A stretch of DNA of 64,000 bases from positions 4,871,001 to 4,935,000 of the forward strand of contig NZ_LT906480.1 in NCBI RefSeq assembly GCF_900186865.1, in the 5' to 3' direction. The notes under the pieces were generated by a model that was given only the letters and a program-made list of their open reading frames with translations, was not told the DNA's origin and did no database searches. Positions 8,567 to 17,701 of the stretch are shown in pieces. A program made the translations under genes and the position numbers. The DNA is from Stenotrophomonas maltophilia. Lineage in GTDB: Bacteria; Pseudomonadota; Gammaproteobacteria; Xanthomonadales; Xanthomonadaceae. Numbering within the stretch: the first letter of the stretch is position 1; each line of letters starts with the position of its first letter.

Positions 8567-8693
8567 GCAGGAAGTCCGCACCCACCAGGGCAGGATGCCC
8601 CCAGGCCGTCCACCTGAACGGGAGATTCCGACGTATTCCCGAAGCGGCCATTGATATTGTATCCGGCGAAAACCGCTTGCTAGCCTCCCTTCC

Positions 8694-9026
8694 ATGCGCC
8701 GGATCTCCCGCCACCTTCGCTCGTACCTGCTGATGCTGCTGATGGCGGCATTCGTGGTCGTGCCGGTGGCCGACGCGCTGGCCTGCACGGTGGAACCGCA
8801 CGCCAGCACGGTGCACGTGGAGTCCGCACCGGATGCCGATGGCGATACCGACGGCAAGCATGTTGGTGCCTGTGGCCACAACCACTGCCACCACTCCAAC
8901 CTGAGCCTGCCGGCCAGTACCCTCGCCGCCTTCGGTGCGCCACTGCCGGCGCGCTGGATGAATGCCGGCGACGCGGCGACCTATGCGGTCGCCCAGGATG
9001 AATTGACGCGTCCCCCCCGGGCGTGA
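8694..9026 (+). CDS. Small exported His-rich protein, CzcI-like
   Basis: A 110-aa protein with an N-terminal signal sequence (RRISRHLRSYLLMLLMAAF, cleavage probably near ADALA). A short metal-ligand-rich stretch follows (HVGACGHNHCHHSNLS, about residues 61-76) with two Cys and five His. It precedes the czcCBA-type genes by 56 bp on the same strand, the position of czcI in other heavy-metal efflux operons, where it is linked to metal-dependent control. Homology to CzcI is inferred from size, export signal, His content and position; I cannot confirm it by alignment. The promoter probably lies at 8640-8690, in the AT-richer stretch before the gene. Confidence 0.7.
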   Translation: MRRISRHLRSYLLMLLMAAFVVVPVADALACTVEPHASTVHVESAPDADGDTDGKHVGACGHNHCHHSNLSLPASTLAAFGAPLPARWMNAGDAATYAVAQDELTRPPRA

Positions 9027-9082
9027 GTTGAGCGCGTCCCGCGATTGCGGGCTCCCGTTTCACTCACAACCGGAATCCCCCT

Positions 9083-10336
9083 ATGTCGATCCTGACACCT
9101 CGGTCGCCGCGCGCGGCCGGGCTGTTCGTCGCCGTGTTGCTGGGCCTGGCCCCGGCAATGCAGGCGTCGGCGCAAGCCGCCCCTTCCTACGACACCCTGC
9201 TTGAACGCCTGGACCAGCTGCCGGGTACCCGCGTGGGTACGGCACTGGCCGAGGCCGCCGATGCGCGCGCCGACCAGGCGCGTGCGTTGCCCAATCCTTC
9301 CCTCTCCTATTCCGCCGAAAACGCCTGGGGCACCGGCTCCTATGGCGGCATGGGCAAGGCCGATACCGTGCTCACTTTGTCCCAGCCGCTGGAGGTCTGG
9401 GGCCAGCGTGGCGCGCGCGTCCGTGCGGCCCGGGCCGAAGCACAGGCCGCCAACCTGCGTGGTGCCCAAAGCCGCAGCGACGTGGCCAGCCAGCTGGCGG
9501 TGGTCTACGCACAGGCGGAAAGTGCACTGCGCCGCTACACCCTGGCCGAAGAAGCACTGACCCTCACCCGCGCTGACGCCAACGCCGTCAACGCGATGGT
9601 CAAGCAGGGCCGCGAGCCGCAGCTGCGCGCGGTGCAGGCGCAGAGCGAGGTGGCCAACGCCAGCGCCGCGCTGGATGAAGCGCAGGCGTTCCGCGATGCC
9701 GCGCTGGCCCGCCTGGCCGGTGCTGCACTGCTGGATGCACCGGTGCAGTCGATCGACGACAGCCTGCTCGACCGTGCGCCGCCGCTGCCGCGCGGTGCCA
9801 CCGACGTGGCACTGGCGGTGCGCATCGCCGAAGCCGAAGCCGATGCGGCGGGCAAGCTGGTCGAGGTGGAGCGCAAGCGCGCCCTGCCCGACCTCAGTGT
9901 CACCGCCGCGCAGACCCGCTTCCGCGAAGGCGGCGAGCGTGCCTACAACCTCGGGGTCAGCCTCAGCATCCCGCTGTTCGACCGCAACCGCGGTGGCATC
10001 CGCGCCGCCAATGCCGACCAGCGCGCGGCCGAAGCGCGTCTGGACCAGCAGCGCCGCGACAGCGAGGCCGAGCGCCTGTCCGCCGTGGCCGGGCTGAAGG
10101 CCGCCAGTAGCCGTACCCGCGCCGCCGATGAAAGCGTGGTCGCCGCCGAAGAGGCATATCGCCTGGCCCGCATTGGCTTCGACGCCGGACGCATCTCGCA
10201 GCTGGAACTGCGCAGCACGCGCAGCGCCCTCATCGCCGCCCGCGGCACCGCCGTGGATGCGCGCCTGTCGCGCGTCGCCGCGGAAATCGATCTTGCCCGC
10301 CTGGAAGGGCGCGCACCCTTTGTGGAGGCTCCATGA
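9083..10336 (+). CDS. czcC: Heavy-metal efflux outer membrane protein CzcC-like (TolC family)
   Basis: A 417-aa outer-membrane factor of a tripartite RND pump. It has a signal peptide (FVAVLLGLAPAMQASAQA) and two long helical repeats rich in Ala, Arg and Glu, typical of OEP/TolC proteins. NPSLSYSAENAWG and GVSLSIPLFDRNRGGI are characteristic of the CzcC branch. The stop overlaps the start of czcB by 4 nt (ATGA), indicating translational coupling. The exact metal cannot be read from this subunit. Confidence 0.92.
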   Translation: MSILTPRSPRAAGLFVAVLLGLAPAMQASAQAAPSYDTLLERLDQLPGTRVGTALAEAADARADQARALPNPSLSYSAENAWGTGSYGGMGKADTVLTLSQPLEVWGQRGARVRAARAEAQAANLRGAQSRSDVASQLAVVYAQAESALRRYTLAEEALTLTRADANAVNAMVKQGREPQLRAVQAQSEVANASAALDEAQAFRDAALARLAGAALLDAPVQSIDDSLLDRAPPLPRGATDVALAVRIAEAEADAAGKLVEVERKRALPDLSVTAAQTRFREGGERAYNLGVSLSIPLFDRNRGGIRAANADQRAAEARLDQQRRDSEAERLSAVAGLKAASSRTRAADESVVAAEEAYRLARIGFDAGRISQLELRSTRSALIAARGTAVDARLSRVAAEIDLARLEGRAPFVEAP

Positions 10337-11538
10337 CTCTCTCCCGTACTTTCCCGCTGATCGGCGGCGTGCTGCTGACCGTCCTGCTGGCTGGCTGCGC
10401 CGGCAACGCGCAGACGCCTGCCAATGAAAACCCCGCTGCGGCCAAGGCCGGCACCGACGATGGCCACGGCCATGCCGCCGGCAGCAAGGAAGCCAAGGCA
10501 GAAACCGCGAAGGCGCCTGCTGACGCCGACGAAGGCGTGGTGCAGCTGACCCCGGAGCAGATCAAGGCCTCCGGTATTGAAGTGGTCGCGATCGGTCGCG
10601 GTGGCGGTGGTTCCACGCGCCTGTCCGGCCGGGTCGAACCGTCGGTCGGCGCACGCGCGTCGGTGGCCTCCACGTTGACCGGCCGCGTCGAGCGCGTGCT
10701 GGTCGCGCCGGGCACCGCGGTGAAGCAGAACCAGGCGCTGGCGATCGTGGTCAGCAGCGAAGCGGCGGTGTTCCGCGCCAATGCGCTGGCCGCAGCGGCC
10801 GAAGCCGAAGCCGCGCGGCTGGCCTATGGCCGCGACAAGGCGCTGGTCGACCAGGGCGTGGTCGCCCGCCAGGAGATGGAAGCCTCGCGTGCACGTTCGC
10901 TGGCGGCACAGGCCCAGGCTGCTGCCGCGCAGGCCCAGGCCGCCGCCAACGGTGCGCCCGATGCCAGCGGTCGCGTGCGCATCACCAGCCCGGTGGCCGG
11001 CATCGTCGGCAACGTGCAGGTCACCCCGGGCGGCGTGGTCGCCGCCGGCAGTGCAGTCGCCGATGTCGCCGACCCGACGATGAACGAGCTGGTGTTCACC
11101 GCACCGCCGGCGCTGGCCGCGCAGGTCACGCCCGGTATGAAGCTGGAAGTCAGCGTGCCGGGTGGCAGCTTCACCGCCACCGTCACCGGTTCGGCCGCCG
11201 ATGTGCGCCAGCAGGGCGGCGTCGCGGTCATCCGTGCCACGCCGGTGGATGCGTCGCTGCCGCCGGCCGGTTCGCCGGTATCGGCCGTAGTGGTCACCGA
11301 AGGCCAGGACGGCTCGCTCAGCGTCCCGGCCGATGCAGTGCAGAACGTCGATGGCAGCAGCGCGGTGTTCGTCGCCGTCGAAGGTGGCTTCAAGGCGCAG
11401 CCGGTCCTGGCTGGGCGTCGCGCCGGCGACCGCATCGAGATCCTCGGTGGGCTGACCGGCAGCGAGCGCATCGTCGGTGCCAACGCCTTCCTGCTCAAGG
11501 CCGAACTGGCCAAGGGCGAAGCCGAGCACGGCCACTGA
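10333..11538 (+). CDS. czcB: Heavy-metal efflux periplasmic adaptor CzcB-like (lipoprotein)
   Basis: A 401-aa membrane fusion protein linking the CzcA pump to the CzcC channel. It begins with a lipoprotein signal (LLTVLLAGC, lipobox LAGC). A His/Asp-rich segment follows (DDGHGHAAGSKEAK), possibly metal-binding. The biotinyl/lipoyl hairpin region is RVEPSVGARASV...GRVERVLVAPGTAVKQNQAL, an Ala-rich coiled coil follows, and the beta-barrel region contains RITSPVAGIVGNV. It starts within the czcC stop and ends 10 bp before czcA. The C-terminus GEAEHGH carries two further histidines. Confidence 0.93.
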   Translation: MTLSRTFPLIGGVLLTVLLAGCAGNAQTPANENPAAAKAGTDDGHGHAAGSKEAKAETAKAPADADEGVVQLTPEQIKASGIEVVAIGRGGGGSTRLSGRVEPSVGARASVASTLTGRVERVLVAPGTAVKQNQALAIVVSSEAAVFRANALAAAAEAEAARLAYGRDKALVDQGVVARQEMEASRARSLAAQAQAAAAQAQAAANGAPDASGRVRITSPVAGIVGNVQVTPGGVVAAGSAVADVADPTMNELVFTAPPALAAQVTPGMKLEVSVPGGSFTATVTGSAADVRQQGGVAVIRATPVDASLPPAGSPVSAVVVTEGQDGSLSVPADAVQNVDGSSAVFVAVEGGFKAQPVLAGRRAGDRIEILGGLTGSERIVGANAFLLKAELAKGEAEHGH

Positions 11539-11548
11539 GGAGGCGACC

Positions 11549-14500
11549 ATGTTCAAGCTGATCATTGAAACAGCGGTGCGCCACCGCTGGCTGGTGGTGT
11601 TCCTGGCGGCGCTGATTGCTGCGGTGGGCCTGTTCCAGCTGGGCAAGCTGCCGATCGACGCGGTGCCGGACATCACCAACCGCCAAGTGCAGATCAACAC
11701 GGTGGCACCGGCGCTGACCCCGGAGCAGATCGAGCGGCAGGTGACCTACCCGCTGGAAACCGCGCTGGCCGGCATCCCCGGCCTGACCACCACGCGTTCA
11801 CTGTCGCGCAATGGCTTCTCGCAGGTCACCGCGATCTTCACCGATGCGACCGACATCTACTTCGCGCGCCAGCAGGTGGCCGAACGCATGCGCGAGGCAT
11901 CGGAAGACCTGCCCGATGGTGCGTCGCCAATGCTGTCGCCGGTCACCACCGGCCTCGGCGAGGTGCTGATGTGGACGGTGGACTTCACCGCGTTCGATCC
12001 GGCCAGGCTGGCCAAGCCCGGTGAAGCCGGCTGGCAGGCCGGCGAGGTCTACCGCACGCCGGAAGGCAATCTGCTGCGTACACCGGAAGAACGTGCCACC
12101 TACCTGCGCACCGTGCAGGACTGGATCATCGCGCCGCAGATGCGTTCCAGCCCGGGGCTGGCCGGCGTCGATACGGTCGGTGGCTACGTCAAGGAATATG
12201 GCGTGCATCCGGACAGCGCCCGGCTGGCCGCGCACGGCCTCGGCCTGGCCGATCTGGTCACCGCCCTGCAGCGTTCCAACGTGCAGGCCGGTGCCGGTTT
12301 CGTGCAGCGCGCCGGCGAAGGACTGGTGGTGCGTGCCGATGGCCTGGCGCTGACCACCGAGGATCTGGCACAGGCCCCGGTGGCGACCCGCAATGGCGTG
12401 GTGGTGCGCGTGGCCGATGTGGCCGAGGTCGAGCTGAGCCGCGCGCCGCGCCTGGGTGCGGCCAGCCGCAACGGCCATGAAGCCGTGCTGGGTACCGCGC
12501 TGATGATTGCCGGCGGCAACAGCCGCACCGTGGCGCAGGCCGCTGCGGCGCGCCTGGAACAGGTGAACAAATCGCTGCCGGCCGACATCGTGGCCGCGCC
12601 GGTGCTGGACCGCAGCGTGCTGGTCAATTCCACCATCAAGACCGTGGCCAGGAACCTCACCGAGGGCGCGCTGCTGGTGGTGGTGGTGCTGTTCCTGCTG
12701 CTGGGCAACCTGCGTGCAGCAACGATCACCGCGCTGGTGATTCCACTGTCGTTCCTGTTCGCAGTGATCGGCATGAACCGCTTCGGCATCAGCGGCAACC
12801 TGATGAGCCTGGGTGCGCTGGACTTCGGCATCCTGGTGGACGGTGCGGTGATCGTGGTCGAGTCCACGCTGCTGATGCTGGGCCAGCGCCGCGCCGAACT
12901 GGGCCGTGCATTGACCGCGATGGAGCGGCTGCGCGTGGCCGCCGATTCGGCGATGAAGATGGCGCGCCCTGCGGCCTTCGGCCAGCTGATCATCCTGCTG
13001 GTGTTCGCGCCGATCCTCACGCTGGAAGGGGTGGAGGGCAAGACGTTCCACCCGATGGCGGCGACCTTCATGCTGGCCCTGGTCGGTGCCTTCATCTTCT
13101 CCTTCACCTTCGTGCCGGCGATGGCCGCGCTGCTGGTGCGCGAGCCGAAGGTGAAGGACGGCGATGCGCATGCCGAAGATGGCGAGCACGAGACGAAGCT
13201 GATCCGCGTGCTGCGTGCGCGCATCGAGCCGATGGTGCGCAAGGCCGTGGCGCATCCGCGCACGGTGCTTGCCGGCGCGGTGATGATGGTGGTGGTGGGC
13301 ATCGGTTCGTTCTCGCTGCTGGGCCGCGAGTTCATGCCGACCCTGGACGAAGGCAACGTGGCGATGCAGGCCCTGCGCGTGCCGTCGACCTCGCTGGAGC
13401 AGTCGCTGGCGATGCAGCTGGCTTTGGAAAAAGCAATTGCCAAGCAGCCGGAAGTGGAAACCGTCTTCTCGCGTACCGGTACCGCCGAGGCGGCCATCGA
13501 CCCGATGCCGACCAACATCTCCGACAGCGTGATCGTGCTGAAGCCGCGCAAGGACTGGCCCGATCCGAAGCTGGACAAGGAGGCATTGGTGGCGCGCTTT
13601 GAAAAGCTGGCCGGGCAGCAGCTGGGCAACAGCTTCGAGTTCAGCCAGCCGATCGAACTGCGCTTCAACGAGCTGATTTCCGGCGTGCGTACCGACCTGG
13701 CAGTGATGATCTTCGGCGATGACTTCAGCCAGCTGCAGAAGGTGGCCGACCAGGTGGCGCTGAAGCTGCGTGCGGTGAACGGCGCGGCCGACGTGCGGGT
13801 GGAACAGATCTCCGGCCTGCCGACGCTCAACGTGGCGATCGACCACGTGGCGGCGGCGCAGTACGGGCTGACCGCCGCAGACGTGAGTGATGCGTTGTCC
13901 ACCGGCATCGGTGGTACCGCGGCCGGCAAGATCTTCGAAGGTGATCGCCGCTTCAACGTAGTGGTGCGCCTGGACGATGCCTCGCGCAACGATCCGGACC
14001 AGCTGGCCTCGCTGCCGATCGCCACGCCTTCGGGGCTGGTGATTCCGCTGTCGTCGGTGGCGCGCATCACGGTCAGCGAAGGACCGAACCAGATCAGCCG
14101 CAACAACGGCAGCCGCCGCGTGGTGGTGCAGGCCAACGTGCGCGGTCGCGATCTGGGTGGCTTCGTCGGCGAGGCGCAGTCAGCGGTGGCCGACGTGGCA
14201 CTGCCGCCGGGTGCCTACCTGACCTGGGGTGGCCAGTTCGAGAACCTGCAGCGCGCGGAAAAGCGGCTGGCGACGGTGGTACCGGTGGTATTCCTGCTGA
14301 TCGGCAGCCTGCTGTTCATGGCCCTGCGCAGCGGCAAGGAAGCCATTCTGGTGTTCAGCTGCGTGCCGTTGGCGCTGGTCGGCGGCATCCTCGCGCTGCT
14401 GCTGCGGGGCATGCCGTTCTCGGTATCGGCGGCGGTCGGCTTCATCGCCGTCTCCGGCGTGGCCACGTTGAACGGCCTGGTGCTGATGCAGGCGATCCGC

Positions 14501-14758
14501 GAACGCCTGGATGCCGGTGACCTGCCGCTGCAGGCAGCGATCAACGGTGCCTCCAGCCGCATCCGCGCGGTGCTGACCACCGCGCTGGTGGCGATCGTCG
14601 GCTTCATTCCGATGGCGATTGCCAGCGGTTCCGGTGCGGAAGTGCAGAAGCCGCTGGCGACGGTGGTGATCGGTGGCCTGATCACCGCCACCGTGCTGAC
14701 CCTGCTGGTGCTGCCGACCTTCGCGGCGCGGGTAGCCAAGCCGCGGGCGGTGGGGTGA
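11549..14758 (+). CDS. czcA: Heavy-metal efflux RND pump CzcA-like
   Basis: This 1069-aa inner-membrane proton/metal antiporter is the engine of the CzcCBA pump. The N-terminus FKLIIETAVRHRWLVVFLAALIAAVGL is the first membrane segment. TM4 reads DFGILVDGAVIVVE with Asp425, Asp431 and Glu438. This matches the DFGxxxDGAxxxxE signature of the Zn/Co/Cd (HME1) and Co/Ni (HME2) groups rather than the Cu/Ag CusA group. The start at 11549 has a strong Shine-Dalgarno sequence (GAGGAGG); the open frame extends upstream into czcB but that part is out of family. A perfect terminator hairpin follows the stop. No CzcRS-type two-component pair is in the window, so regulation may depend on the CzcI-like protein or a distant regulator. 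Confidence 0.94.
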   Translation: MFKLIIETAVRHRWLVVFLAALIAAVGLFQLGKLPIDAVPDITNRQVQINTVAPALTPEQIERQVTYPLETALAGIPGLTTTRSLSRNGFSQVTAIFTDATDIYFARQQVAERMREASEDLPDGASPMLSPVTTGLGEVLMWTVDFTAFDPARLAKPGEAGWQAGEVYRTPEGNLLRTPEERATYLRTVQDWIIAPQMRSSPGLAGVDTVGGYVKEYGVHPDSARLAAHGLGLADLVTALQRSNVQAGAGFVQRAGEGLVVRADGLALTTEDLAQAPVATRNGVVVRVADVAEVELSRAPRLGAASRNGHEAVLGTALMIAGGNSRTVAQAAAARLEQVNKSLPADIVAAPVLDRSVLVNSTIKTVARNLTEGALLVVVVLFLLLGNLRAATITALVIPLSFLFAVIGMNRFGISGNLMSLGALDFGILVDGAVIVVESTLLMLGQRRAELGRALTAMERLRVAADSAMKMARPAAFGQLIILLVFAPILTLEGVEGKTFHPMAATFMLALVGAFIFSFTFVPAMAALLVREPKVKDGDAHAEDGEHETKLIRVLRARIEPMVRKAVAHPRTVLAGAVMMVVVGIGSFSLLGREFMPTLDEGNVAMQALRVPSTSLEQSLAMQLALEKAIAKQPEVETVFSRTGTAEAAIDPMPTNISDSVIVLKPRKDWPDPKLDKEALVARFEKLAGQQLGNSFEFSQPIELRFNELISGVRTDLAVMIFGDDFSQLQKVADQVALKLRAVNGAADVRVEQISGLPTLNVAIDHVAAAQYGLTAADVSDALSTGIGGTAAGKIFEGDRRFNVVVRLDDASRNDPDQLASLPIATPSGLVIPLSSVARITVSEGPNQISRNNGSRRVVVQANVRGRDLGGFVGEAQSAVADVALPPGAYLTWGGQFENLQRAEKRLATVVPVVFLLIGSLLFMALRSGKEAILVFSCVPLALVGGILALLLRGMPFSVSAAVGFIAVSGVATLNGLVLMQAIRERLDAGDLPLQAAINGASSRIRAVLTTALVAIVGFIPMAIASGSGAEVQKPLATVVIGGLITATVLTLLVLPTFAARVAKPRAVG

Positions 14759-14765
14759 AAGACCA

Positions 14766-14797
14766 CGGGGTCGGATCCTGTGATCCGACCCCGTTTT
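14766..14797 (+). terminator. Terminator of the czc operon
   Basis: A 12-bp perfect stem (CGGGGTCGGATC paired with GATCCGACCCCG) with a CTGT loop is followed by TTTT. It starts 7 bp after the czcA stop codon. Confidence 0.9.
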
Positions 14798-14807
14798 CCG
14801 GTCCGAG

Positions 14808-14881
14808 GTAGTGCCGGTCGCTGGCCGGCAATGTCGAACGATCGCGGTGCGTGCAGGTTGCCGGCCAGCGGCCGGCACTAC
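14808..14881. repeat. SMAG inverted pair
   Basis: A GTAG-led palindrome and its mirror copy ending in CTAC are separated by about 28 bp. The pair lies between the czc terminator and the 3' end of the DUF885 gene. Confidence 0.9.
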
Positions 14882-14891
14882 CCGGTAGCGG

Positions 14892-16664
14892 TCAGGCCTT
14901 CTTGCGCTCGGCGATGTAGGCCTGGATCTGCTGTTCCAGCACCGGCAGCGGCACCGAGCCCTGCTTGAGCAGGGTGTCGTGGAAGCCCTTGATGTCGAAC
15001 TTGTCGCCCAGTTCCTTCTCGGCCTGCGCGCGCAGGCGCACGATGGCGATCTCGCCCAGCTTGTAGCTCAGTGCCTGGCCCGGCCAGGAGATGTAGCGGT
15101 CCACTTCGGTGGTCACTTCATGCTCGCTCAGCGCGGTGTGGTCACGCAGGTAGGCCAGCGCCTGCTCGCGGGTCCAGCCCTTGCTGTGCACGCCGGTGTC
15201 GATCACCAGGCGCGCGGCGCGCCACATCTCATAGGTCAGGCGGCCGAAATCCTCGTACGGGGTTTCGTAGATGCCCATTTCCACGCCCAGCTTCTCGCAG
15301 TACAGCGCCCAGCCTTCGCCATAGGCGGAGATGTAGGCGTTGCGGCGGAACTCGGGCAGGTTCTTCTGTTCGGCGGCGATCGCGCCCTGCAGCGCGTGGC
15401 CCGGATCGGACTCATGCAGCGTCAGTGCCGGCAGGTTGTACAGCGGGCGCGACGGCAGGTTGTAGGTATTGAGCCAGTAGGTGCCCATGCCACCACGGCC
15501 GGCGGTCCAGAACGGCGCGATATCCGGCGGCACCGGCACGATGGTGAAGCGCGCGCGCGGCAACGTCATGTACTTGCCCAGCTGGCCGTCCGCCCGCTTG
15601 GAAATCCACGCGGCACGCGACAGCAGCTCTTCCGGCGTCCTGGCATAGAACTGCGGATCGGTACGCAGGAAGGTCAGGAACTCGGCGAAGCTGCCCTTGA
15701 ACTTCACCTGCTTGATGATGTCGTTCATTTCCTTCTGGATGCGTGCGACTTCATCCAGGCCGATGCGATGGATCTCGTCCGGCGACAGGTCCAGCGTGGT
15801 GTATTCGTGGATCTGCTGCTTGTAGTACGCCTTGCCATCGGGCATCGCTTCGGCGGCCAGGGTGGTGCGCGCCTGCGGCACGTACTCGTTGACGAAGAAG
15901 GTGCGCAGCTGCTGGAACGCCGGCACCACCTTGCCGCTGATCGCTTCACGCGCCTGCGCCTGCAGCCTGGCCTGCTCGGCGGCCGGGATGGTGGTGGGCA
16001 GCCTCTTGAACGGCGCGTACAACGGCGATCCGGTCGGGTCCTTCAGCTCGGCGACGGTGGCGATGGACACTTCGCGGCCATCGAGCACGGCACGCGGCAC
16101 GCTGAAGCCACGCTTCAGGCCGGCACGCATGTTCTCGGTCTGCTGGCCGAAGTAACGCGGCACATCGTTCAGCCGTGCGATGTAGTTCTGGTAGTCCTGC
16201 ACGGTCTTCATCTCGCGCCGGGCCATGAAGGACAGGTTGGACCAGAACGAGGAGTCGGCGTTGAACGGCATCTCGTAGCCGCGCAGGCGCGTCTCTTCGG
16301 CCAGGTTGAACACCTGGTCGTGGTAGATCGCGTAGTTGACCTGGTTGTCGGGCGACAGGGTCTTCGGGTCGATCTTCTTCAGCGCGGCGAGGGTCTCGTC
16401 CCACACCTTCAGGCGCGCCTGCTGCGCGGCCGGGCCGACATCGGGCATGCGGGTGGCATTGGCCGGCGCGTCTTCGTCCTCGCTGGCCTCGCCGCCGCCC
16501 TGCTGGCGCCACTTCCATTCCTTCTCGTACAGCGCGCGGAAGGCGGCATCGGCGGGCGATTCGGTAGCGACGCTGGCCGGCGCGGCGGCGGCGGGCGGCG
16601 CGGCCAGGGCCACGGCGGGCGCGGACAGGGCAATCAGCAGGGCAACGGCAAGACGGGTTTTCAC
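14892..16664 (-). CDS. DUF885 family exported peptidase-like protein
   Basis: A 590-aa protein with an N-terminal signal sequence (TRLAVALLIALSAPAVALA), so it should be periplasmic or exported. It belongs to the DUF885 family, a gluzincin-like group. HESDPGHALQGAIAAEQ matches the family's metal-binding HExxxGH form, and AYGEGWALYCEKLG downstream provides the conserved Glu region. The start is GTG: either 16664 (VKTRLAVALL) or two codons earlier at 16670. The open frame reaches 16838 but that extension precedes the signal peptide and comes from repeat-flanking DNA. Likely a metallopeptidase; the substrate is unknown. The upstream region holds a four-copy tandem repeat starting about 85 bp before the start codon. 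Confidence 0.85.
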   Translation of the reverse strand: MKTRLAVALLIALSAPAVALAAPPAAAAPASVATESPADAAFRALYEKEWKWRQQGGGEASEDEDAPANATRMPDVGPAAQQARLKVWDETLAALKKIDPKTLSPDNQVNYAIYHDQVFNLAEETRLRGYEMPFNADSSFWSNLSFMARREMKTVQDYQNYIARLNDVPRYFGQQTENMRAGLKRGFSVPRAVLDGREVSIATVAELKDPTGSPLYAPFKRLPTTIPAAEQARLQAQAREAISGKVVPAFQQLRTFFVNEYVPQARTTLAAEAMPDGKAYYKQQIHEYTTLDLSPDEIHRIGLDEVARIQKEMNDIIKQVKFKGSFAEFLTFLRTDPQFYARTPEELLSRAAWISKRADGQLGKYMTLPRARFTIVPVPPDIAPFWTAGRGGMGTYWLNTYNLPSRPLYNLPALTLHESDPGHALQGAIAAEQKNLPEFRRNAYISAYGEGWALYCEKLGVEMGIYETPYEDFGRLTYEMWRAARLVIDTGVHSKGWTREQALAYLRDHTALSEHEVTTEVDRYISWPGQALSYKLGEIAIVRLRAQAEKELGDKFDIKGFHDTLLKQGSVPLPVLEQQIQAYIAERKKA

Positions 16665-16747
16665 GAGCACAGGTTCCCGGGAAGGCAGACCCCGATGATG
16701 GCACCGCCCACGGCCCACGGCATGGGACGAAGGTCCTGCCTGCAGCG

Positions 16748-17335
16748 CAGGCAGGACCGGGAACCGGCCGCAGGCCGGGGCCCAGCGCCGAAGGCGCGTG
16801 GTAGAGCCGACTGTCAGTCGGCTGCTGTTCCGCCACATGCAGCAAACCCCGCGCTCCGCGCGAAAGTCGACTGACAGTCGACTCTACCCACGGCAGGCAG
16901 GACCGGGAACCGGCCGCAGGCCGGGGCCCAGCGCCGGAGGCGCGTGGTAGAGCCGACTGTCAGTCGGCTGCTCTTCCGCCACATGCAGCAAACCCCGCGC
17001 TCCGCGCGAAAGTCGACTGACAGTCGACTCTACCCACAGCAGGCAGGACCGGGAACCGGCCGCAGGCCGGGGCCCAGCGCCGGAGGCGCGTGGTAGAGCC
17101 GACTGTCAGTCGGCTGCTCTTCCGCCACATGCAGCAAACCCCGCGCTCCGCGCGAAAGTCGACTGACAGTCGACTCTACCCACAGCAGGCAGGACCGGGA
17201 ACCGGCCGCAGGCCGGGGCCCAGCGCCGGAGGCGCGTGGTAGAGCCGACTGTCAGTCGGCTGCTCTTCCGCCATATGCAGCAAACCCCGCGCTCCGCGCG
17301 AAAGTCGACTGACAGTCGACTCTACCCACGGCAGA
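16748..17335. repeat. Four tandem copies of a 146-bp SMAG-containing unit
   Basis: Units repeat at exactly 146 bp: the GTAG starts are at 16801, 16947, 17093 and 17239. Each holds two palindromes in opposite orientation, GTAGAGCCGACTGTCAGTCG and its partner ending GACAGTCGACTCTAC. It also holds a GC-rich block with ACCGGCCGCAGGCCGG and a spacer with AACCCCGCGCTCCGCGCG. Copies differ at only a few positions (for example GCTGTTCC versus GCTCTTCC, CCACATG versus CCATATG), implying recent amplification. No credible gene lies in this stretch. It separates the LAB_N/GT2/epimerase operon from the DUF885 gene. Confidence 0.95.
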
Positions 17336-17353
17336 CCGCATCCCGGCGCAGCC

Positions 17354-17701
17354 TCAATGGCTGGCCTTGTCCCGCTTCCAGCCGCGGTGCTTGATGTCCA
17401 GCTGCAGGCTGTACAGCGCGGTGAACGCCGGGAACAGGTTCTGCAGCACGCCCACCGAGTCCTGCTTGGCCGAGAACAGGAAGTAGCTCAGCGTCATCAG
17501 GCTGCCGACCACGCTCATGTACCAGAACAGGCGCGGGATCACCGGCTTGCCCGCACGCTTGGACGCGATGAACTGGACCAGCCAGCGGCCGCCGAACATC
17601 AGCGCGCCGGTATAGCCGATCAGCTTCCAGCCGGTCACATGCAGGCCGGTCCAGTACAACCAGGTCAGCGGCTGGTCGAGCCAGTGCAGCTCCAGATCCA
17701 T
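17354..17701 (-). CDS. LAB_N (lipid A biosynthesis N-terminal) domain membrane protein
   Basis: A 115-aa small membrane protein. MDLELHWLDQPLTWLYWTGL is followed by hydrophobic segments (KLIGYTGALMFGGRWLVQF and PRLFWYMSVVGSLMTLSYF) and then NLFPAFTALYSLQLDIKHR. The pattern GGRWLVQFIASKRAGK...PRLFWYMS is that of the LAB_N domain, named for its fusion to LpxB in some bacteria and often found alone beside GT2 genes. Its start ATG overlaps the stop of the GT2 gene by 1 nt (TGATG), so the two are translationally coupled. A role in lipid-linked sugar handling is inferred from this coupling. The open frame extends to 17746 without similarity. Confidence 0.85.
   Translation of the reverse strand: MDLELHWLDQPLTWLYWTGLHVTGWKLIGYTGALMFGGRWLVQFIASKRAGKPVIPRLFWYMSVVGSLMTLSYFLFSAKQDSVGVLQNLFPAFTALYSLQLDIKHRGWKRDKASH

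Noticed and set aside
14759..14891. A small gene between czcA and the DUF885 gene.
   Set aside because: The gap is filled by a terminator and an inverted SMAG pair; the short open frames across it are repeat-derived.
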